Shown piece after piece: positions 5,718 through 11,946 of a DNA stretch of 20,640 nt. Within the stretch, counting starts at the first letter, position 1, and each line of letters begins with the position of its first letter. The notes below the pieces were generated by a model that did not search any database, was not told the origin of the DNA, and saw only the letters and a list, made by a program, of their open reading frames with translations. The stretch comes from an uncultured Paracoccaceae bacterium (GTDB lineage: Bacteria; Pseudomonadota; Alphaproteobacteria; Rhodobacterales; Rhodobacteraceae): the NCBI GenBank assembly GCA_937927675.1, contig CALBSG010000122.1, positions 1 to 20,640 of the forward strand, read 5' to 3'. A program made the position numbers and the translations under genes.

Positions 5718-7112
5718 TCAGCCTTTTGGTCCGACCATATCCTCAGGCCGCACGATGCGGTCAAAGGTTTCGCCATCGACATAGCCCAGCGCAATCGCCT
5801 CTTCGCGCAGCGTGGTGCCGTTTTTATGCGCGGTTTTGGCTACCTTGGTCGCCGCATCATAGCCGATGGTCGGTGCCAGCGCCGTCACCAGCATCAGGCT
5901 TTCCTTCATCAACTTTTCAATACGGGCCACGTTGGCTTGGGTGCCGACGACCATGTTGTCGGTGAAAGACCCTGCCGCATCACCCAAAAGCTGCATGGAT
6001 TGCAGAACGTTATAGGACATCATCGGGTTGTAGACGTTCAGTTCGAAATGCCCCTGCGACCCGGCAAAGCCCACGGCGGCATCATTGCCCATGACATGGG
6101 CGCAGACCATGGTCAGGGCCTCGGCTTGGGTCGGGTTCACCTTGCCCGGCATGATGGACGAGCCCGGCTCATTCTCCGGCAGGATCAATTCGCCAAGACC
6201 CGAGCGCGGGCCAGAGCCCAAGAGACGCAGGTCATTGGCGATCTTGAACAGGCTCGCCGCCACGGTCTTCAACGCGCCCGAGAACATCACCATCCCGTCA
6301 TGCGCAGCCAAGGCTTCGAACTTGTTCGGGGCCGTGACGAAGGGCAGGCTGGTGATTTCGGCAATCTGGGCCGCAACGCGGGTGTCAAACCCCACCTTGG
6401 TGTTCAACCCGGTGCCAACAGCGGTGCCGCCCTGCGCCAGTTCATAGATATGCGGCAGGCACATCTTGACCCGCTCAATCCCGCGTTCCACCTGCTTGGC
6501 ATAGCCGGAAAACTCCTGACCCAAGGTCAGGGGCGTCGCATCCTGCGTATGGGTGCGGCCGATCTTGATGATGTCCTTGAACTCAGCCGATTTCGCGGCC
6601 AGCGCCTTGTGCAGTTTTTCCAGACCCGGCAACAGCACATCGCGTGCCATCATGCCAATGGCGACATGCATCGCGGTCGGGAAGGTGTCGTTCGACGATT
6701 GGCCCATGTTCACATGGTCATTCGGGTGGACCGGCTTTTTCGACCCCATCACCCCGCCGAGCATCTCAATCGCGCGGTTCGAGATCACCTCATTGGCGTT
6801 CATGTTCGACTGGGTGCCAGACCCGGTTTGCCACACCACCAGCGGGAAGTTGTCGTCAAACTTGCCTACAATCACCTCGTCCGCCGCTGCGGCGATGGTC
6901 TTGCCAAGATCCGCGTCCAGATCGCCCTGCGCCACATTGACCAGCGCGCAGGCCTTTTTGATGACGCCAAGCGCGCGGATGATCGCGACCGGCTGACGTT
7001 CCCACCCGATGGGGAAGTTGATGATCGAGCGCTGGGTCTGCGCGCCCCAGTATTTGCCAGACGGGACTTCCAGCGGGCCAAAGCTGTCAGTTTCGGTGCG
7101 GGTCGCGGACAT
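5718..7112 (-). CDS. fumC: Class II fumarate hydratase
   Basis: Class II fumarase interconverts fumarate and L-malate in the citric acid cycle, as an iron-free homotetramer in the cytoplasm. The 464-residue product is the usual length. It carries the superfamily signature GSSIMPGKVNP with the catalytic loop serine at residue 318, the same number as in Escherichia coli FumC. Other conserved blocks are TGSGTQSNMNANEVI, the HPNDHVN substrate site and GRTHTQDATP. The start at 7112 is chosen for the AGGAGG site 8 bases upstream; an in-frame ATG at 7169 would add 19 residues that do not look like fumarase. The gene sits between the methyltransferase-like gene (81 bases upstream) and DUF4169 (3 bases downstream). 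The upstream gap holds a 10-base-spaced direct repeat that may be regulatory. Confidence 0.97.
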   Translation of the reverse strand: MSATRTETDSFGPLEVPSGKYWGAQTQRSIINFPIGWERQPVAIIRALGVIKKACALVNVAQGDLDADLGKTIAAAADEVIVGKFDDNFPLVVWQTGSGTQSNMNANEVISNRAIEMLGGVMGSKKPVHPNDHVNMGQSSNDTFPTAMHVAIGMMARDVLLPGLEKLHKALAAKSAEFKDIIKIGRTHTQDATPLTLGQEFSGYAKQVERGIERVKMCLPHIYELAQGGTAVGTGLNTKVGFDTRVAAQIAEITSLPFVTAPNKFEALAAHDGMVMFSGALKTVAASLFKIANDLRLLGSGPRSGLGELILPENEPGSSIMPGKVNPTQAEALTMVCAHVMGNDAAVGFAGSQGHFELNVYNPMMSYNVLQSMQLLGDAAGSFTDNMVVGTQANVARIEKLMKESLMLVTALAPTIGYDAATKVAKTAHKNGTTLREEAIALGYVDGETFDRIVRPEDMVGPKG

Positions 7113-7172
7113 GGGTCTTGCCTCCTGATGTGCTGGAAGCCTCTTAGGGCCAGCGCCGGGAAAATTCAATCG

Positions 7173-7189
7173 GCATACCGTTGCATACC
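7173..7189 (-). repeat. Direct repeat GCATACC in the fumC upstream gap
   Basis: GCATACC occurs at 7173-7179 and 7183-7189, exactly 10 bp apart, so both copies face the same side of the helix. On the minus strand they read GGTATGC and lie 61-77 bases before the fumC ATG. A weak promoter-like pair (TTGGTA, 17 bases, TGAATT) overlaps them. This may be a regulator site for fumC, or chance. Confidence 0.3.
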
Positions 7190-7193
7190 AAGG

Positions 7194-7775
7194 TCAATGC
7201 GTCGCAGCAGGCGCTTCGCCGCGGCGATAAAAGCGAAAGATCCGGGCGGGGGGCAGATTGCGCCAGACCCGTGGCCCAATCCGCACCTCAAGTCCCAGCT
7301 TTTCAAGGCTTTCGGGCGGCAAGGGCGGCGTTGCCCCGTAGGTGAATTGCACCATGGCCCCCCCCGGGGCCAGAATGGCAAAGGCCGCCTTCACGATGTC
7401 TTCCCGCAAGGGCAACGGCATCGACAGCAGGGGAAGGCCTGAAATCACCTTGGCCACGCTCTGCGCCGGAAGGCTGCCCGTGGCCAGTTGGGCCGGGCCG
7501 CTGTGCACCGTCACGCCGGGATAACGGGCGCGCAGGTGGCGCACGAAATCGGGGTTCATCTCGAACAGGGTCAGCGCGTGGGGCGCGATGCCGCGTGCCA
7601 AAATGGCAGCTGTCAGCCGTCCGGTGCCGGGGCCGAATTCCACCACCGACCCAACGCCGGGGCGCAGACCTGCGGTCATGGCGCGGGCCAGCCACGGCGA
7701 TGAGGGCGAAATCGCCGAGATTTGTCGGGGATTGCTGATGAGTTGACGAAGAAACAGTGTGGTTTCCGAACCCAT
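7194..7775 (-). CDS. SAM-dependent methyltransferase, phospholipid N-methyltransferase-like
   Basis: This is a 193-residue class I methyltransferase. The N-terminus LFLRQLISNPRQISAISPSSPWLARAM matches the start of the Sinorhizobium-type phospholipid N-methyltransferase family, in which an amphipathic helix precedes the SPSS motif. The SAM-binding loop is VVEFGPGTGRLT (about residues 44-55), with FEMNPDF as the acidic ribose-binding strand and SGLPLLSMP as the motif IV region. Such enzymes convert phosphatidylethanolamine to its methylated forms and phosphatidylcholine. Some short homologues act on other lipids or are rRNA-dimethylase-like, so the substrate is a guess. It begins 14 bases after sspB. 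The ribosome binding site is weak (GGGCGGAA), which suggests translation coupled to sspB. A lipid-modifying gene between sspB and fumC has no obvious logic. Confidence 0.82.
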   Translation of the reverse strand: MGSETTLFLRQLISNPRQISAISPSSPWLARAMTAGLRPGVGSVVEFGPGTGRLTAAILARGIAPHALTLFEMNPDFVRHLRARYPGVTVHSGPAQLATGSLPAQSVAKVISGLPLLSMPLPLREDIVKAAFAILAPGGAMVQFTYGATPPLPPESLEKLGLEVRIGPRVWRNLPPARIFRFYRRGEAPAATH

Positions 7776-7789
7776 TTCCGCCCAGCGAC

Positions 7790-8248
7790 CTAGTGCTTGC
7801 GGAACTTGTCGAGGCTGACCACCTGCGCATCATGCTGCGGCGGTTCGGGATCATCCTCGGGGTCTTCTTCGTCTTCCTCTGACTCGTCGTCCTCGTCATG
7901 CGATTCGAAGCGCAGGCCAAATTCGACCGACGGATCGACAAAGGTGCGCACCGCATCAAAGGGGATGATCAAGGGTTCGGGGTTGTTGCCGAAATTCAGG
8001 GTGATGGTGAACAGATCATCCGTGACGGTGAGATTGTCGAACCAGTGCTGAATGACGATGGTCATTTCCGACGGATAGCGCGCGCGAAGCCAGTCGGCGA
8101 TTTCCACCCCTTCGACCGTGGTGTCGAAGGTGATGAAAAAATGATGTGCGCCCGGCAGGCCATTGGCCGCCACATCCCTGAGAACGGTCTGGATCAGCCC
8201 CCGCATCGCCCGGTGCATCAGATTGCCGTAATCAATGGATTTCGTCAT
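7790..8248 (-). CDS. sspB: SspB-family ClpXP adaptor protein
   Basis: SspB binds ssrA-tagged, stalled polypeptides and hands them to the ClpXP protease. The 152-residue product has the alphaproteobacterial SspB layout: helix YGNLMHRAMRGLIQTVLRDVAANGLPG, strand HHFFITFDTTVEGVEI, the DWLRARYPSEMTIVIQHWFDNL core, and ITLNFGNNPEPLIIPFDAV. A flexible acidic linker (DEDDESEEDEEDPEDD) follows, then a short C-terminal tail (AQVVSLDKFRKH), the type of peptide that docks on the ClpX N-domain. ATG at 8248 is preferred over an upstream GTG at 8254 because GGAG lies 5 bases before it. It heads a minus-strand unit running to the 76-residue gene. The tmRNA that makes the tag lies about 1.4 kb upstream on the same strand. 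Confidence 0.92.
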   Translation of the reverse strand: MTKSIDYGNLMHRAMRGLIQTVLRDVAANGLPGAHHFFITFDTTVEGVEIADWLRARYPSEMTIVIQHWFDNLTVTDDLFTITLNFGNNPEPLIIPFDAVRTFVDPSVEFGLRFESHDEDDESEEDEEDPEDDPEPPQHDAQVVSLDKFRKH

Positions 8249-8324
8249 GCCCACTCCACGGGTTGCGCTAACGATAGCATAGGGGATTCGTTGGTGAAGG
8301 GAAGGGGCCGGGGCAGGGTGATCT

Positions 8325-9578
8325 TCAGATCAGCGCGGCAAGGGTGGCCGCAATTGCCGATACCGCAAGAACCAAAGGCAGCGACCAGTGACGGCGCAAC
8401 AGCAGATAGGCCGCCCCCACGGCGATGGCCAGCGCGAACGGTTTCAGGCTGGTCGGATCGGGCAGGGTCAGGGTCAAGGGGCCAAAACCGTGCAGGCTAA
8501 CCTTGGCAAAGATCACATGCAGCGCAAACCACAGGGACAGATTGGCAATCACGCCGACCACAGCGGCCATGATCCCGGAAAGCGCCCCGGAAAGACGTGG
8601 TTCGGCCGTCAGCCGCGCGATATGCGGCGCGCCGGTGAATATCCAAAGAAAGCAGGGCGCAAAGGTCATCCACAGCGCCACACCAGCGCCCGCCAGGGCC
8701 ATGGGCCAGCCGCCCTCATGCCAACCGGCCAGAAAGCCCACGAATTCGGTGACCAGAATCAACGGGCCGGGGGTGGTTTCGGCAAGGCCAAGGCCGGCCA
8801 TCATTTCGGCCGTCGACAGCCAACCCTGAACCTGCACCACCTCTTGCACCATCCACGCCAGCACCGCGTAGGCCCCGCCAAAGGTCAACAGCGCCAGTTT
8901 CGAGAAATAGATCCCGATCTGGGTAAGAAACCCGCCCTCAAATGCCCAAAGTGCGGCCAGCGGGCCAAGCCAGATCACACCCCACAGCAGCGCCGTCTGC
9001 AGGCTTTGGCCAAGGGCGGCGGCAGGGGGCACAGGCCCCCCGCGGGCGGCCTTGGCCAGAAGAAACGCCCCGAGAAGACCCGCGCCCAGAATGACCAGCG
9101 GGAAGGGCAGACCAAGGGCGAAAAGCGCAGCAAAAGCGGCGAGCGCAATCCAACGCTCCACCCGGCCTTTCAAGGCCCGGCGCGAGACACGCAACAGCGC
9201 CTCGATCACGATGGCGACGACAGCCGCCTGCACGCCCAGAAAGGCCGCCGTGACCAAAGGCAGATCGCCAAACACGGCATAGATGGCCGAAAGAGCCAGC
9301 ACCACCACCGCACCGGGCAAGACAAACAGCCCGCCCGCGATCAACCCGCCCAAGGTGCCATGGCTGCGCCAGCCGATCCATGTGGCCAGCTGCATCGCCT
9401 CGGGGCCGGGCAGCAGCATGCAAAAGGACAGCGCTGACAGGTAATCTTTTTCCGCGATCCAGCCCCGCTCGTCCACGATCTCGCGGTGCATCAACGCGAT
9501 CTGCGCGGCAGGTCCGCCAAAGGACAAAAGGCCAATGCGGGCGAAAGTGCGGGTGAGTTCGGCAAGGCTTGGCTGCAT
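8325..9578 (-). CDS. chrA: Chromate transporter, two-domain ChrA family
   Basis: ChrA exports chromate across the inner membrane and gives chromate resistance. The 417-residue product has the long, internally duplicated form with about ten or more membrane segments. The first half carries RIGLLSFGGPAAQIALM and SFCMLLPGPEAMQLATWIGW; the second half repeats the pattern in KLALLTFGGAYAVLAWMVQ and LGLAETTPGPLILVTEFVGF. FGG(P) and PGP in both halves are the family signatures. The start at 9578 has AAAGG 4 bases upstream; the frame is open to 9671, but that extension is hydrophilic and runs towards the tmRNA end. No chrB or chrR regulator is adjacent, so regulation is unclear. Many ChrA homologues do not confer resistance when tested, so substrate certainty is moderate. 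Confidence 0.93.
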   Translation of the reverse strand: MQPSLAELTRTFARIGLLSFGGPAAQIALMHREIVDERGWIAEKDYLSALSFCMLLPGPEAMQLATWIGWRSHGTLGGLIAGGLFVLPGAVVVLALSAIYAVFGDLPLVTAAFLGVQAAVVAIVIEALLRVSRRALKGRVERWIALAAFAALFALGLPFPLVILGAGLLGAFLLAKAARGGPVPPAAALGQSLQTALLWGVIWLGPLAALWAFEGGFLTQIGIYFSKLALLTFGGAYAVLAWMVQEVVQVQGWLSTAEMMAGLGLAETTPGPLILVTEFVGFLAGWHEGGWPMALAGAGVALWMTFAPCFLWIFTGAPHIARLTAEPRLSGALSGIMAAVVGVIANLSLWFALHVIFAKVSLHGFGPLTLTLPDPTSLKPFALAIAVGAAYLLLRRHWSLPLVLAVSAIAATLAALI

Positions 9579-9678
9579 GCGCCTTTGTCGGCCATTGTCA
9601 TGGCGCTGACAAGACAGTGCTGACGATTTGCCAAAAACTGCGGCCGGTCTGATGACCATAGGTGCAACCAATGTCGGG

Positions 9679-9710
9679 AAAAGTGCCGGATTCTGTTGCC
9701 AGGCTCCGGC
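9679..9710 (-). terminator. Terminal hairpin of ssrA
   Basis: On the minus strand GCCGGA (9710-9705) pairs perfectly with TCCGGC (9690-9685), followed by ACTTTT. The stem also forms the last helix of the tmRNA coding piece, so it probably serves both as RNA structure and as the transcription stop. Confidence 0.7.
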
Positions 9711-9995
9711 GGGCCCCGCCTTACGCGGCTAAGCGCAAGGGCTTAGGTTTCGATGTTCGAACCGCTTACGCAGCCAGAGCCATCGGAGCGTGGTTGTCAT
9801 TGGCAACTACACTTGTGGTCCGATAACGGTGGTACCTACCGGGTAAAAGCTGGCCTCTTTAGACGTCCGTCGATCCTATTTCGGCCCCTTACCCCCGCAA
9901 TGCCGGGTGGAATGGTGGAGCCGCCGGGTACCGCCCCCGGGTCCGAGCCGTTTATTACAGGTGCGTTTATCACCATAGTCCGGGTTGCCCCGGAC
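9685..9995 (-). ncRNA. ssrA: tmRNA, circularly permuted two-piece form
   Basis: tmRNA rescues stalled ribosomes, acting as an alanyl-tRNA and then as a message for a degradation tag. On the minus strand the acceptor piece comes first: T-stem CCGGG/CCCGG, acceptor strand CGGCTCC, then ACCA ending at 9913. A 24-base intervening segment follows, to be removed. The coding piece begins at 9888 with GGGGCCGAAATAGGATCGAC. The two acceptor strands pair over 7 bp with a G3-U70 wobble, the alanine identity element. The tag reads from GCC (9804-9802) to TAA (9768-9766) as ANDNHAPMALAA, preceded by GTAGTT, and ends in LAA, the ClpX signal. Downstream are a TAAGC/GCTTA hairpin, a GC-rich pseudoknot-like segment and the terminal stem. 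A GTCCGGG-GCAA-CCCGGAC hairpin starts at the predicted transcription start (9995-9978). Exact mature ends of the acceptor piece (5') and coding piece (3') are inferred. Confidence 0.95.
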
Positions 9996-10001
9996 AAGGC
10001 G

Positions 10002-10030
10002 AATATAGGGGGGGCGACGGGGGGGTGCAA
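10002..10030 (-). promoter_or_regulatory. Sigma-70-type promoter of ssrA
   Basis: On the minus strand TTGCAC (10030-10025) and TATATT (10007-10002) are separated by exactly 17 bases, which are almost entirely C. Transcription would start near 9995, at the base of the GNRA-capped hairpin that opens the tmRNA precursor. It is among the strongest promoter matches in the window. Confidence 0.8.
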
Positions 10031-10042
10031 GGGGCGACGGGG
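10008..10042 (+). other. Putative G-quadruplex sequence over the ssrA promoter
   Basis: On the plus strand there are four G-runs of 7, 7, 4 and 4 bases separated by CGAC, TGCAA and CGAC. This satisfies a four-tetrad quadruplex pattern with short loops. The TGCAA loop is the complement of most of the -35 element and the first run abuts the -10 element. The G-rich strand is the template for ssrA. A 10-base direct repeat GGGGCGACGG (10011-10020, 10031-10040) underlies the pattern. Confidence 0.55.
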
Positions 10043-10059
10043 CGCCCGCCCGCGCAGCG

Positions 10060-10433
10060 TCAGCGGCTTTGCAGGAAAACCCGCTCAGCCGTGGTTTCCG
10101 AAACATGCAGCCTTTCGCGCAGGTAAACGGCCAGCGCGCGGGTGTTCGGGGTCAGGACCGACAGACGCAGCTGCAGATGGGCGGCCTCTGCCCTGCGCGG
10201 TGGGAGCAAGGTAAAGCTTGTGTAACCGCAGATGGTCGGGGTTCACCTCGACCGTGACATAGAAGCTGCGCCAGTCGGCGCGGTAGATCACCCGGGTTGC
10301 GGCCAGATCAAAGGCCGAAATCTCTGTCGGGTGATAGCGGCCCCAAAGCGCGAGCATGGGCGCGCATCACCGAGGCCTGAAGGCTGGGGAGGAAGGCGGC
10401 GTCGGATTTCTGGGCGGGTTTCAGGTGAACCAT
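10060..10433 (-). pseudogene. Decayed GNAT-family N-acetyltransferase
   Basis: Three pieces of one GNAT protein lie in three frames. From ATG 10433 the frame reads MVHLKPAQKSDAAFLPSLQA and on to SVMRA before it goes astray near 10360. The next frame continues with LALWGRYHPTEISAFDLAA, then VNPDHLRLHKLYLAPTAQGRG, the acetyl-CoA-binding strand and QGRG loop. The third frame gives LQLRLSVLTPNTRALAVYLR and ends ETTAERVFLQSR with TGA at 10062-10060. The first shift looks like one extra C in GCCC near 10358-10361. The second coincides with loss of roughly 15-25 residues normally found between QGRG and the LSVL strand. Length without gaps would be about 123 against the usual 145-160. A sequencing error could explain one shift but not the internal loss. 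The substrate of the ancestral enzyme is unknown. Confidence 0.8.
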
Positions 10434-10492
10434 GGCGCAAGGATGCGTCCGAAACGTTAAGATGTCGCGACAGGTCTTTTGCCCGAGACTGC

Positions 10493-10527
10493 AAAAAAGG
10501 CGCCCGCAAGACTGGCTCGCGGGCGCC
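10493..10527 (-). terminator. Intrinsic terminator after the solute-binding protein gene
   Basis: On the minus strand a perfect 9-bp stem, GGCGCCCGC (10527-10519) with GCGGGCGCC (10507-10499), encloses an 11-base loop and is followed by six T residues (10498-10493). It starts about 20 bases after the stop codon. Confidence 0.93.
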
Positions 10528-10546
10528 CTTTGTCCTTCAAGCCGGA

Positions 10547-11605
10547 TTAGAAGCCGGTTTTGATAAGTTCGAATTCTTCGATCATCTTGGCGCGCAGCTC
10601 GGGTGAGGTGGGCGACTGCATGAACAGGGTCGAGCCTTCCGGCAGCGGGTCAAGATAGGCTTTCTTGATCGCCTCGGCCGGCAGTTTTGCCATGGCTGCA
10701 TCGTTCGAGGTGGCATAGCCGATGTTTTCGACCACGGCGGCGGTGCCTTCGTCAGACAGGACCGAGTTCACAAAGTCATAAACCTTGTCTTCGTTGCCGG
10801 GGCCGTCCTTCATGTTGACATAGCCACAGAACCAGGTTGCCGCGCCCTCTTTCGGCGTGCGGTTAAAGCCGACGGCGAAGTTTTCCGCCTGCAGCAGCGC
10901 CACCCCGTCGTTCCACGACCAGGCGACCTGCACCTCTCCCGATGCCATGAGCTGCGTCATTTCCGCCGGATCTGCCCAGTAGGCGCGTACATTCGGATGC
11001 ACCTCGCGCAGCCAAGCGGCGGCGGCGGCGAATTGTTCATCCGTCACATTGTCCCAAGAAGTTACACCGGTGGCGAGGAAGGCCAAGGACCAGATGTCAT
11101 CCGCCGAATCCGGCAAAGAGATGCGCCCTGCATATTTCGGGTCTTTGAACACCTGCAGCGTTGCCACATCCTCGGCCGGCACGTCATTGGTGTTATAGGC
11201 GATGGCCGTGTAGGCGTAATCCAAGGGCAGGAACCAAAGGCCCTGATCGTCCTTCAGGACCGGGTTTGCCATCATGCGCGGGGCAAGGGTGGCGAAGGCG
11301 TCGATTTTCGAGGTGTCCCAAGGCTCGATCAGCCCGGCATCGCGGTAGCGCGGGATCGAGGCGGAACAGGGGTGGGCCACATCGGCCTTGAAGCCGGACG
11401 ACACCTTTTGAAAGGCCTCGTCATCATCGCCAAAGAAAGCATAGGTCGGAGCATCGCCATTCTTGGCGGCATATTGTGCATAGGCGCCGGGAATTTCCCA
11501 ACCGGCCCAGTCGAACACAGTCAATTCGCCATCGGCGGCTTGGGCAGCGGCACCAAAGGTCAGCGCAGTGGCCGTGGTGGCAAGGAATACGGAGAATTTT
11601 TTCAT
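10547..11605 (-). CDS. ABC transporter periplasmic binding protein, spermidine/putrescine (PotD) type
   Basis: This 352-residue protein has a clear signal peptide: MKK, a hydrophobic stretch, and AQA-ADGELTVFDW at a likely cleavage site after about residue 23. The mature part begins LTVFDWAGWEIPGAYAQYAA, typical of polyamine-type binding proteins (COG0687 group), and includes the ADVAHPCSASIPRYRDAGLI and LWFLPLDYAYTAIAYN blocks. Members bind putrescine, spermidine or related cationic compounds in the periplasm and pass them to an ABC permease. No permease or ATPase gene lies within the window, so this is an orphan or its partners are elsewhere. The start at 11605 is chosen because the signal peptide begins there and AGGG precedes it; the frame is open to 11929 but that extension is not protein-like. 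It is divergent from a class V aminotransferase gene. Confidence 0.92.
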   Translation of the reverse strand: MKKFSVFLATTATALTFGAAAQAADGELTVFDWAGWEIPGAYAQYAAKNGDAPTYAFFGDDDEAFQKVSSGFKADVAHPCSASIPRYRDAGLIEPWDTSKIDAFATLAPRMMANPVLKDDQGLWFLPLDYAYTAIAYNTNDVPAEDVATLQVFKDPKYAGRISLPDSADDIWSLAFLATGVTSWDNVTDEQFAAAAAWLREVHPNVRAYWADPAEMTQLMASGEVQVAWSWNDGVALLQAENFAVGFNRTPKEGAATWFCGYVNMKDGPGNEDKVYDFVNSVLSDEGTAAVVENIGYATSNDAAMAKLPAEAIKKAYLDPLPEGSTLFMQSPTSPELRAKMIEEFELIKTGF

Positions 11606-11946
11606 GGGAACCCTCGGCTGTTGGTTGGAGGCCTTTTGTCTGACGGCCCGTCCTGCCTTATCACTTGGGGAAAATCCCGACGCTTGCAAGGGTCGAGATA
11701 TGACCTGTGCCAAAAACCGCCGCGAAAAACCGATGGCGGCGCGGCTGGCTTGGGGGTTTACGGCGCAAAAACCGGCGTTTAGGCTGCCGGGGACGCCGCG
11801 CAGTCTGACAGGGCGGCGTCTGCTGCGCGGGGTCATGCCCGGCGGCTTGGCGGGAAGACCTGCCACGGGTCTTGTTGCGGGCTTGCCTTTGGGGGAAGTG
11901 CCGCGCGGACCCGTCTTGATGGCAACCACATGACAGGACCCGTCCT
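11606..11946. other. Structured 341-base divergent intergenic region
   Basis: No convincing gene lies here; frames that cross it are low-quality extensions of the neighbours. It holds several exact inverted repeats: GACGCCGC/GCGGCGTC (11792-11799, 11813-11820); CGCGCAG/CTGCGCG (11797-11803, 11823-11829), which overlaps the first and so excludes it; AAGACC/GGTCTT (11855-11860, 11868-11873); and AGGACCCGTCCT (11935-11946), which abuts the ATG at 11947 and contains its likely ribosome binding site AGGA. GGACCCGTC is also repeated directly at 11907-11915 and 11936-11944. A terminator-like hairpin faces the minus strand at 11712-11745. I could not place a good sigma-70 promoter for either flanking gene. 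Confidence 0.5.
11712..11745 (-). terminator. Terminator-like hairpin upstream of the solute-binding protein gene
   Basis: On the minus strand CCGCC (11739-11735) can pair with GGCGG (11721-11717), directly followed by five T residues (11716-11712). An alternative, GCCGCG (11745-11740) with CGCGGC (11724-11719), competes for the same arm. It lies about 107 bases before the ATG at 11605 and points the same way, so it could end a small RNA made from this gap or act as an attenuator in the mRNA leader. Confidence 0.45.

Noticed and set aside
5826..7442. A 538-codon open frame on the plus strand opposite fumC and the methyltransferase-like gene
   Set aside because: It spans two real minus-strand genes and the gap between them, and its translation looks like no protein family.
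9600..10100. A genomic island inserted at ssrA, a common integration site
   Set aside because: No integrase, no repeated tmRNA 3' fragment and no foreign-looking block is visible on either side.
9753..10214. A 153-codon open frame crossing the tmRNA region
   Set aside because: It overlaps the tmRNA and its promoter on the other strand and has no protein-like composition.
11907..11946. Guanidine-II (mini-ykkC) riboswitch, suggested by two ACGG-containing segments on the minus strand
   Set aside because: The ACGG strings are not presented as tetraloops on matched stems, and the neighbouring genes are not guanidine transporters or carboxylases.
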